Source: DATAUD01 sp036501665 (GTDB taxonomy: Bacteria; Verrucomicrobiota; Verrucomicrobiia; Limisphaerales; Palsa-1400). From it: a stretch of DNA of 64,000 nucleotides. Every line of letters begins with the position of its first letter. Position 1 is the stretch's first letter. The stretch is from positions 1-64,000 of the forward strand of contig DASXZW010000086.1 in the NCBI GenBank assembly GCA_036501665.1, written 5' to 3'. Made by a program: the position numbers and the translations under genes. The notes under the pieces were generated by a model. It was not told where the DNA came from and did no database searches. It saw nothing but the letters and a program-made list of their open reading frames with translations. Positions 8,052 through 14,710 of the stretch are shown in pieces.

Positions 8052-8305
8052 GCAGCAAGGCCGATGCTCAATTAGCCAATCTGGACGCCGCTAAAGGCAT
8101 CAGTATCGAGCGCAAAATCCAATGGCTGGCGGAAAACGCTGCCGTTATGGTGCATCGGCGTCTGGTGGGAATGCCGCAAGATTTGGCTGGTCTCTGCAAA
8201 CTCCGTGTAGGCGACTATCGCGTTCTGTATTGGAATTATCCTGCTCAAAAACTAGTTCGTATCTACCGCATACAACATCGTTCCGAAGTGTATCGACGTC
8301 TCTAA
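8030..8305 (+). CDS. RelE/ParE-family toxin
   Basis: A 91-residue protein with the RelE/ParE fold pattern: PYRVEIGSKADAQLANLDAA at the N-terminus, an amphipathic helix pair, then LCKLRVGDYRVLYW and a terminal strand ending YRIQHRSEVYRRL. The L-R-V-G-D-Y-R-V-x-Y core and the C-terminal H-R-x-x-V-Y-R are the family's most conserved residues. RelE toxins cleave mRNA at the ribosome, whereas ParE relatives poison gyrase; the HRSEVYRR end favours the RelE side. The gene is intact and coupled to the upstream antitoxin. It sits about 540 bases from the broken MazF pair on the opposite strand. Confidence 0.88.
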   Translation: MPYRVEIGSKADAQLANLDAAKGISIERKIQWLAENAAVMVHRRLVGMPQDLAGLCKLRVGDYRVLYWNYPAQKLVRIYRIQHRSEVYRRL

Positions 8306-8386
8306 AAAAGTGATGTGTCGCCCGGTCTGGCATGACCACTCTGATTTTGACTGGCGTCAGTGATTGATTTGTGCCACAGTCTCGTC

Positions 8387-9562
8387 ATGCACAAAGCCAC
8401 TCACCGTCCGCATTGCAGCCGGCGCGGATTTTTGCGCCTTGGCGCAACTTTGGCAGCAGGAATTCCTCTCTCAGGTTTAACAAACGCGTTTGGCCAGGCA
8501 GCCGCGCTGTCGCCCTCCACGCGATCAAAAGCCACCGTGGCCATCGTCCCCTGCAAGACCTACGGACCCGGTGTCAAAACCGCTTTGGCGCAATGCTTCG
8601 ACCTGGTCGGCGGCGTCGGAAAACTCGTCGCCAACAAGACCGTCACAGTCAAAATAAATTTAACCGGCACCGATTTCACACCCTGGCTGGACAGGCCCGT
8701 GGGCGAAACCTACATGACGCACAGTTCAACAGTTTCCGCGTTGCTGGCGCTGTTGTTCGATGCCGGTGCGTCACGCGTGCGCTTGGTCGAATCAAACCAG
8801 AGCCAGGACGATCTAAAAACCACGCTCGGTGTCGCGGGCTGGGACGTCAATGCCATCAGCGCGCAGGGCAAAGTTGAATACGAAAACACCCGCAACCTCG
8901 GCCTCGGCAAATCCTACAGCACCCTCCGCGTTCCGTTCGGCGGTTACATGTTTTCTTCGCTCAACTTGAATCATTCCTATCATGACACCGACGTCATGAT
9001 TTCGCTCGCGAAACTCAAGCGGCACATCACCGCCGGGGTTACGCTCTCGATGAAGAACATGTTCGGCCTGACGCCCAATGCGCTTTACGGCGCGGAGGCT
9101 GGCAGCGAGAAAGCCATTAAAGGCCGCGACCCGCTGCACAGCGCCGACGGTTTTGAAAAGCTCAAATTGCCCGGACTCAAACCGGACGCCAGGTTCAGCG
9201 ATCCATTCACGCGCGTGCCCCATATAATAGTGGACATTAACGCGGCGCGACCCATTGATCTGGCGATCATCGACGGAATCACCGCGATGACCGGCGGCGA
9301 AGGCCCCTGGTGTGCCCAGGCCGCCGTGATCAAAGTGACCACCCCAGGCGTCCTGATCGCGGGATTGAATCCAGTTTCGACCGACGCCGTCGCAACGGCA
9401 GTGATGGGCTACGAACCTCGTTCTCCGCGCGGAACAAAGCCTTTCGAGTATTGCGACAATCATCTTCTTCTTGCCGAACAAGCCGGGTTGGGCAGCGCTG
9501 ACCTGGCGCAGATCGACGTCCGTGGAATGACGATTCAGAGCGCGCGTTATAATTATGATTGA
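8387..9562 (+). CDS. Tat-exported DUF362 domain protein
   Basis: A 391-residue protein from ATG 8387. It begins with a twin-arginine signal (CSRRGFLRLGATLAAGIPLS) and an alanine cleavage region near NAFGQA. The mature part is a DUF362 domain: VAIVPCKTYGPGVKTAL, LVGGVGKLVANKTVTVKINL, VRLVESNQS, LAKLKRHITAGVTLSMKNMFG, then DLAIIDGITAMTGGEGPW and GLNPVSTDAVATAVMGYEP. Many DUF362 proteins carry ferredoxin-type Cys clusters, but none is seen here. The biochemical role is unknown. Its last 8 bases overlap the start of the ROK kinase gene, so the two are translationally coupled. Confidence 0.88.
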   Translation: MHKATHRPHCSRRGFLRLGATLAAGIPLSGLTNAFGQAAALSPSTRSKATVAIVPCKTYGPGVKTALAQCFDLVGGVGKLVANKTVTVKINLTGTDFTPWLDRPVGETYMTHSSTVSALLALLFDAGASRVRLVESNQSQDDLKTTLGVAGWDVNAISAQGKVEYENTRNLGLGKSYSTLRVPFGGYMFSSLNLNHSYHDTDVMISLAKLKRHITAGVTLSMKNMFGLTPNALYGAEAGSEKAIKGRDPLHSADGFEKLKLPGLKPDARFSDPFTRVPHIIVDINAARPIDLAIIDGITAMTGGEGPWCAQAAVIKVTTPGVLIAGLNPVSTDAVATAVMGYEPRSPRGTKPFEYCDNHLLLAEQAGLGSADLAQIDVRGMTIQSARYNYD

Positions 9563-10514
9563 CGAAAAGAGTGGAGGCGGTGGCCTTTATCTCGGCGTTG
9601 AAATCGGCGGCACAAAACTTCAAATCTACGCGGGCAACCTCCACGGCCATATCATCGAACGAAATCGGTTCGAAATCGACACATCGCAAGGCGCCGATGG
9701 CATTCGTTCACAAATTCAGCAGACTGTTCCTCAAATAGCCCGCCGACACAAACTCCTCGCGACCGGCGTCGGCTTCGGCGGCCCTGTGGACTGGAAAACC
9801 GGCCGTATTTGCCTTTCCCATCAAGTTCACGGCTGGTCAGATTTTGAAATGGGAGACTGGCTCTCGAAGCTTGCAGGCACCCCGGCGTTCGTCGATAACG
9901 ACGGCAATGTCGCCGCTCTTGGCGAAGCGTCCCACGGCGCAGGATCGGGATTCCACACTGTTTTCTATGTGACACTCGGCAGCGGCGTAGGCGGCGGACT
10001 GGTCACGCGAGGCGGAATTTATCACGGCGCGCAACCCGGCGAAGCGGAAATCGGCCACGTCCGCCTTGATCGCGCCGGAACAACCGTCGAAAGTCGCTGC
10101 TGCGGATGGGCCGTTGACGCAAAAGTGCGCGCCTCCAAATTAAACCACCCCCAAAGCCCGCTCGCCCGCCACGTCGGCGAAGCAACTAGAGCCGAAGCAA
10201 AATTCCTCAGCGCCGCCCTCCAGGAAAACGATCCCATCGCGCGCGAAATTCTGGAGGAAACGGCAGAAGACCTCGCGTTCGGCCTCTCGCACGTCGTCCA
10301 TTTATTTCATCCGCAAATCATCGTTCTGGGCGGCGGCCTGTCGCTCCTCGGAGAACCATTGCGTGAAGCAGTCGAACGCCACATTGAGCGTTTTATCATG
10401 GACGCATTCGCGCCGGGGCCAAAAATAGCTTTGGCGAAATTAAGCGAAGACGCCGTCCCCCTCGGCGCAATCGAACTGGCCGCAACTCTTTCGCATCAAG
10501 CCAAACCCACATAA
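9555..10514 (+). CDS. ROK-family sugar kinase or regulator-like protein
   Basis: A 319-residue ROK protein. It has the phosphate-1 loop LGVEIGGTKLQIYAG, the catalytic Asp in FVDNDGNVAALGEASHGAG, the phosphate-2 loop VTLGSGVGGGLV and HLFHPQIIVLGGGLS. There is no N-terminal helix-turn-helix, so it is a kinase-type member, probably cytoplasmic glucokinase or an amino-sugar kinase. An oddity is the zinc-binding loop that follows GEAEIGHVRL, normally C-x-C-G-x-x-G-C: here it reads ESRCCGWAVDAK, so at least two of the usual cysteines are lost. The gene overlaps DUF362 by 8 bases and precedes a phosphosugar isomerase across a repeat. Confidence 0.9.
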   Translation: MIDEKSGGGGLYLGVEIGGTKLQIYAGNLHGHIIERNRFEIDTSQGADGIRSQIQQTVPQIARRHKLLATGVGFGGPVDWKTGRICLSHQVHGWSDFEMGDWLSKLAGTPAFVDNDGNVAALGEASHGAGSGFHTVFYVTLGSGVGGGLVTRGGIYHGAQPGEAEIGHVRLDRAGTTVESRCCGWAVDAKVRASKLNHPQSPLARHVGEATRAEAKFLSAALQENDPIAREILEETAEDLAFGLSHVVHLFHPQIIVLGGGLSLLGEPLREAVERHIERFIMDAFAPGPKIALAKLSEDAVPLGAIELAATLSHQAKPT

Positions 10515-10550
10515 CCCATTGAAAAGCCACCCTATATTTTAATATTGACT

Positions 10551-10605
10551 GGTAGGGACGCCTCGCCGAGGCGTCTGCGGACTTCTCGGCGAGAAGTCCC
10601 TACCT
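10551..10605. repeat. Double-hairpin REP-like repeat, family 1, copy 1
   Basis: GGTAGGGAC leads into two adjacent hairpins: GACGCCTCGCCGAGGCGTC (10557-10575) and GGACTTCTCGGCGAGAAGTCC (10579-10599), ending CTACCT. The same GTAGGGAC plus CTCGCCGAG palindrome recurs at 43620 and 54257. It sits between two co-oriented genes and could form a strong RNA structure. Confidence 0.85.
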
Positions 10606-10674
10606 AAAAGCTTGGTTGCCACCGCCCACTCTTTTGAACTCGTCGAGAAAGTAAACCTGTCGTAAGCTGGCACG

Positions 10675-11247
10675 ATGAAGCAATGGCTCAATGATTACGT
10701 TGCCGCCCAAAAAGCGACCCTGGATTCAATTCCCGTCGAGGGCGTCGCCCGTCTCATAGAAACTTTTCGCGACGCGCTCCATAAGCATCGCCACATTTTT
10801 GTTTTTGGCAACGGCGGCAGCGCGGCCAACGCATCGCACTTCGTCACCGACCTTGGAAAAGGCTCGTCCGACAAACTCAGCAAACGTTTCCGTTGCCTCT
10901 CTCTGAACGACAATGTGAGCTGGATGAGCGCCATCGGCAACGATTACGCCTATGAAGACGTCTTCGTCCGTCAACTCGAAAATTACGGCCATCCCGGCGA
11001 CGTAGTTCTCACGATGACCGTCAGCGGCGCTTCCCCGAACATTGTCAAAGCGCTTAAATGGTCAAACTCGCACGGCCTGGAAACAATCGCGCTCGTCGGC
11101 GGAAAACGCGGCGAAGTCGCAAAGATTGCGAAGCAAGTCATTGTAATTGACTCCCTCCACTACGGCCGGGTTGAAGACGCGCAAATGGCGATCTGCCACA
11201 TGCTTTGCTACGCCTTCATGGAAAATCCCGAATGGGGGAAGGAGTGA
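10675..11247 (+). CDS. gmhA: Phosphoheptose isomerase-like SIS domain protein
   Basis: A 190-residue SIS-domain protein of the size of sedoheptulose-7-phosphate isomerase. The phosphosugar-binding motif FVFGNGGSAANASHFVTDLG is the hallmark of GmhA/DiaA-type proteins, followed by MSAIGNDYAYEDVFVRQL, TMTVSGASPNIVKAL and VEDAQMAICHMLCYAFM. GmhA converts sedoheptulose 7-phosphate to D-glycero-D-manno-heptose 7-phosphate, the first step of ADP-heptose synthesis for lipopolysaccharide core. DiaA-like paralogues instead bind DnaA. No other heptose genes are adjacent, so the exact role is inferred from family only. UvrC follows after 21 bases and is probably on the same transcript. Confidence 0.88.
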   Translation: MKQWLNDYVAAQKATLDSIPVEGVARLIETFRDALHKHRHIFVFGNGGSAANASHFVTDLGKGSSDKLSKRFRCLSLNDNVSWMSAIGNDYAYEDVFVRQLENYGHPGDVVLTMTVSGASPNIVKALKWSNSHGLETIALVGGKRGEVAKIAKQVIVIDSLHYGRVEDAQMAICHMLCYAFMENPEWGKE

Positions 11248-11268
11248 GCCGGTCCGGCGGCCACCGTC

Positions 11269-12819
11269 ATGCCTGCCACCGAACAGATTCGGAAAAAACT
11301 CGGGGAACTGCCGCACAAGCCGGGCGTCTATTTGATGAAAGACCGCTTCGGCACCGTCATCTACGTCGGCAAGGCCCGTGATCTCCGAAAGCGCGTCACC
11401 ACGTATTTCCATCCTTCGCGCCGGATGGGCTGGGACCTCAAGTTCAATGCCCTCGTCGAGGCTGTTCATGATCTTGACACCTACATCGTCCGCAGCGAAC
11501 CTGAAGCGCTCCTGCTCGAAGGCAAGCTCATCAAGGAATACCAGCCCCGTTACAACATCAGCTTTCGCGACGACAAACGGTTTCTGCTCATCAAGGTAAA
11601 CCTCAACGATCCCATTCCCCGCTTCATGCTCGCGCGATTGCAGCAGGACGATGGCGCGCGTTACTTCGGGCCGTTCGCGCACTCGTCATCGGCCCGGCAC
11701 ACACTGACCCTCGCCCGGCGGAAATTTAATCTTCGCGGCTGCCGTCCACTGACTCCCGGCGAGGAGGATTACAAGCATTGCCTCTACGGCCATTTGAAAT
11801 ATTGCACCGCGCCGTGCATCGGAAACATCTCCCGCGAGGATTACAAACAGCAGGTCTCCGCCGCCTGCGATTTTTTGGCGGGCCAAACCGGCGAGATGGA
11901 AAAGGAACTCGAAGAGCAGATGCACAAGGCCGCCGCCGCCGAGGATTTTGAAAAGGCCGCCCAATACCGCGACGCCCTCAACGACCTCCGCCGCACGACA
12001 CAGAAAACAAAAAAATTCCCCCGCGTCCCCTACAATCTGCCCGTGGCAATCGACCCGCAAGGCGACGTCGCCGAGCTGACCCGCGCGCTGAACCTTCCCG
12101 CAAATCCCGCGCGAATCGAGGGCTTCGACATTTCCAACATCAGCTCAACCTTCGCCGTCGCGTCGCTCGTCGCCTTTCGCGATGGCCGCCCGGATCGTTC
12201 CAACTACCGGCGTTTCCGCATGAAAACGGTTACAGGCCAGGACGATTTCGCCTGCATGGCCGAAACCGTTCGCCGCCGCTACACGCGCGTCCTCGCGGAA
12301 AAACCCGAAAACGCGGACCCCGCCCTGCCCGATTTAATTGTAGTTGACGGAGGAAAAGGCCAGCTAAACGCCGCCGTCGCGGAACTAACAAAGCTCGGCT
12401 TGGAAAAAGTCCCGATCATCGGCCTCGCGAAGGAATTCGAGGAAATCTACCGCCCCGGCGAAAGCGAGCCATTGCGATTGAGCCACGATTCCGGCGCGCT
12501 CAAACTCTTGCAGCGCGTGCGGGACGAATCGCACCGTTTCGCCAACACCTACAATGCCCAGCTTCGTTTGAAGAAAATTTCCGAGAGCATCCTCGACGAA
12601 TTTCCCGGCATCGGCCACCAGCGGAAAGCCGCGTTGCTGAAAAAATTCGGCTCCGTCCAGCGGCTCAGAATTGCGACCGTCGAGCAAATTGCCGCAGTCC
12701 CCGGCTTCGGCGGAAAAGCCGCCGGCGAACTCAAACAATTCCTCGACGCCCGCCCCGCCGCCGGCACAAAACAATCGCCCCTCGAACCACCCGCCTCCGA
12801 ATACCCGGAATCGGAGTAG
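11269..12819 (+). CDS. uvrC: Excinuclease ABC subunit C
   Basis: A 516-residue UvrC, somewhat shorter than the usual 600. The GIY-YIG endonuclease is at the N-terminus (PGVYLMKDRFGTVIYVGKAR), followed by the Cys-containing stretch, the UVR motif that binds UvrB (about residues 205-245, DFEKAAQYRDALNDLRR), the RNase H-like C-terminal nuclease (EGFDISNISSTFAVASLVAF and LIVVDGGKGQLNAAV) and a helix-hairpin-helix pair (FPGIGHQRKAALLKKFG, VPGFGGKAAGEL). It makes the two incisions of nucleotide excision repair. The gene is complete with all domains, and the shorter length lies in linkers. It closes the DUF362-ROK-gmhA-uvrC series. Confidence 0.96.
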   Translation: MPATEQIRKKLGELPHKPGVYLMKDRFGTVIYVGKARDLRKRVTTYFHPSRRMGWDLKFNALVEAVHDLDTYIVRSEPEALLLEGKLIKEYQPRYNISFRDDKRFLLIKVNLNDPIPRFMLARLQQDDGARYFGPFAHSSSARHTLTLARRKFNLRGCRPLTPGEEDYKHCLYGHLKYCTAPCIGNISREDYKQQVSAACDFLAGQTGEMEKELEEQMHKAAAAEDFEKAAQYRDALNDLRRTTQKTKKFPRVPYNLPVAIDPQGDVAELTRALNLPANPARIEGFDISNISSTFAVASLVAFRDGRPDRSNYRRFRMKTVTGQDDFACMAETVRRRYTRVLAEKPENADPALPDLIVVDGGKGQLNAAVAELTKLGLEKVPIIGLAKEFEEIYRPGESEPLRLSHDSGALKLLQRVRDESHRFANTYNAQLRLKKISESILDEFPGIGHQRKAALLKKFGSVQRLRIATVEQIAAVPGFGGKAAGELKQFLDARPAAGTKQSPLEPPASEYPESE

Positions 12820-12886
12820 TCGAGCCACCAGAGCATTTTAAATTAAACTGTGGCCTTACAAGGATATTGCTTCTATTTGACTTTGC

Positions 12887-12992
12887 AAAAGCGGCAGAGG
12901 ACTGCCGCACTCCACGACGCTTCGCGCACCACGGAGGAGAATTTCGCAACTCGCGGTAGCGTCTTGGAGTGCGGCAGTCCTCTGCCGCTTTT
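12887..12992. repeat. 106-base MITE-like element with 28-base perfect inverted repeats
   Basis: AAAAGCGGCAGAGGACTGCC and the next eight bases (12887-12914) are repeated exactly in inverted orientation at 12965-12992. Each arm is itself partly palindromic (GGCAGAGGACTGCC). The centre of about 50 bases contains CTTCGCG. A diverged related piece (GCAGCGGCAAGCCGC and CACTCCACACCCTTCGCG) occurs near 44486-44523. The layout is that of a small non-autonomous or REP-pair element between uvrC and the next sigma factor. Transcribed, it would form a long hairpin. Confidence 0.85.
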
Positions 12993-13097
12993 CAGACGAG
13001 TTGCGAGGCGACGCGGCTATAGTTTATCAGGCAGCCCCACGCATCCAGTTTGAGATTTCGTGTCCAGTTTTCGCAGCGACGGTTATCTTATAATGAA

Positions 13098-14675
13098 GTG
13101 AATGATTTGAGCGAAAATGTCCTGCTGCGCGATTACGTCGAAAAGCACTCCGAGGCTGCTTTCGCTGAATTGGTCCGGCGCTACGTCGATTTCGTTTATT
13201 CCACCGCCCGACGCATGGTCGGCAACGAGCAGGCAGCCCAGGATGTCACTCAATCCGTCTTCGTCGCCCTGGCGCGGGATGCTCGAAAATTAATCCGCCG
13301 CCCTGTCCTGTCGGGCTGGCTTCACTGCACCTCCAGGAATATTGCCGCCAACGCTCTTCGCTCGGATGCGCGCCGCCGCGCGCGCGAACTACAAGCCGCG
13401 ATCATGAACGAATCTCAGTCCGATCAACCTGGTGATCTGTGGGAGCGAATTGCCCCGCAAATCGACGCCGCCCTTGGGGAGTTGAGCCGGAGCGACCGCG
13501 ATGCGATTCTGCTCCGCTACTTCCAAAACAAAAGCATCCGCGAAGTCGCGCAAATCCTCCAAACCACCGAGAGCGCGGCGCATAAGCGCGTCAATCGAAG
13601 CGTTGAGCGTCTGCGCAAAATCATCGCGAAACACGGCGTTGTCGCCGGCGTTAGCGGTCTGACTGTAGCGATTTCTGCCAACGCTGTGCAGCAAGCGCCC
13701 ACATGGATGGCCGCCGCAAGTTCTTCGGCTGGCCTGCTCTCAATCCAAACATCAACGAAAGGCATTGTGACGACCCTGATACAAAAAATATTGGCGACAA
13801 CTGCGGTCGTCGCCATTGTCGGCTCCGCCGGTTACGCGCTTAAATTGCGGAGCGATCTCCTTTCGCTTTCGCAGCAGGAATCCTTGCTTGCAGCGCAATT
13901 GGAACAATCCAACCGCGATCGTGATGACGCCCTTCGCCGCGCCGGATTGCTGGCCGGCGAAAACGAGTCCCTCCACCAGGCAACTCGCGACCTTGCCCGA
14001 TTGCAGGCAAAGCTCGCCCTTTCTCGCGCGCAGGAATCCAATGCAGCGCCTCATGTCACCGCGACAATTCCAGAAACGCCATCGGACACGAACGTTCAAG
14101 TACAGCTCAATGCCCGATTTGCCTCGTTGTCAGACGATCAGTTGCAGACCTTGGGCATTCAATGGACGACTGACGCTGATGGCGGCGGGCACGGACAGCT
14201 TTCCGTGGATCAATACCTCGAAGCCAGCAATGCTTTGGCAAAGGTCAATGTTACCACTGCAGCTTGCGGAATGTCGTTCATTTCTGGAGCAAAGATGCGT
14301 ATGACCACAGCCGTGCCACTTCTTGAAACAGCATTGCCTCCAACCGACGCAGATTTGGAGGCCGTTGATAAAATATCTGCGCTTGTCACTTTAAACACTC
14401 AACCGATTTATTCTGCCGATGATGGCGGGTTCACCCTCTCCCTTCTCACCGCCTTGCGCCAAAGAGGCGCCGCCGCCGCCGAAGACCAACCGCCTGTGAT
14501 GCAGGCGTCGAACCAGTTGGCATTATTGCATGGTCAAACGGCGGTTCTTGAACGCGAAATTCCTGCGGGCGCATGGCCTTCAGACTTCACAAACACGCCA
14601 TCCACGCCCCGCAAACTGGTGGTGTTTCTCACCCCAGAGGCAATCGACGGGTACGGCAATCCGTTAGTCCGCTAG
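13098..14675 (+). CDS. ECF-type sigma factor fused to a coiled coil and secretin-like exported domain
   Basis: A 525-residue protein from GTG 13098, giving MNDLSENVLLRDYVEKHSEA, the usual start of this sigma group; an upstream TTG (13050) is less likely. Sigma region 2 spans about 20-90 (FAELVRRYVDFVYSTARRM, QDVTQSVFVALAR) and region 4 about 125-175 (DAILLRYFQNKSIREVAQIL). A membrane helix follows at about 228-248, then a coiled coil (250-312). The last 190 residues, with VQLNARFASLSDDQLQTLGI, GGFTLSLLTALRQRG and KLVVFLTPEAIDGYGNPLV, resemble the C-terminal unit of type II/IV secretins (compare LVVFLTPxxID). It may be a membrane-tethered transcription factor sensing envelope state. It is not coupled to another gene. 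Confidence 0.82.
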   Translation: MNDLSENVLLRDYVEKHSEAAFAELVRRYVDFVYSTARRMVGNEQAAQDVTQSVFVALARDARKLIRRPVLSGWLHCTSRNIAANALRSDARRRARELQAAIMNESQSDQPGDLWERIAPQIDAALGELSRSDRDAILLRYFQNKSIREVAQILQTTESAAHKRVNRSVERLRKIIAKHGVVAGVSGLTVAISANAVQQAPTWMAAASSSAGLLSIQTSTKGIVTTLIQKILATTAVVAIVGSAGYALKLRSDLLSLSQQESLLAAQLEQSNRDRDDALRRAGLLAGENESLHQATRDLARLQAKLALSRAQESNAAPHVTATIPETPSDTNVQVQLNARFASLSDDQLQTLGIQWTTDADGGGHGQLSVDQYLEASNALAKVNVTTAACGMSFISGAKMRMTTAVPLLETALPPTDADLEAVDKISALVTLNTQPIYSADDGGFTLSLLTALRQRGAAAAEDQPPVMQASNQLALLHGQTAVLEREIPAGAWPSDFTNTPSTPRKLVVFLTPEAIDGYGNPLVR

Positions 14676-14710
14676 AGCGTCCACACTATTTTAAACGGAG
14701 CCAAAGCAGG

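Noticed and set aside
1..8300. Genomic island bounded by the ISAs1 end and the tRNA scar
   Set aside because: No integrase gene, no matching direct repeats and no clear composition change; the two marks may be unrelated.
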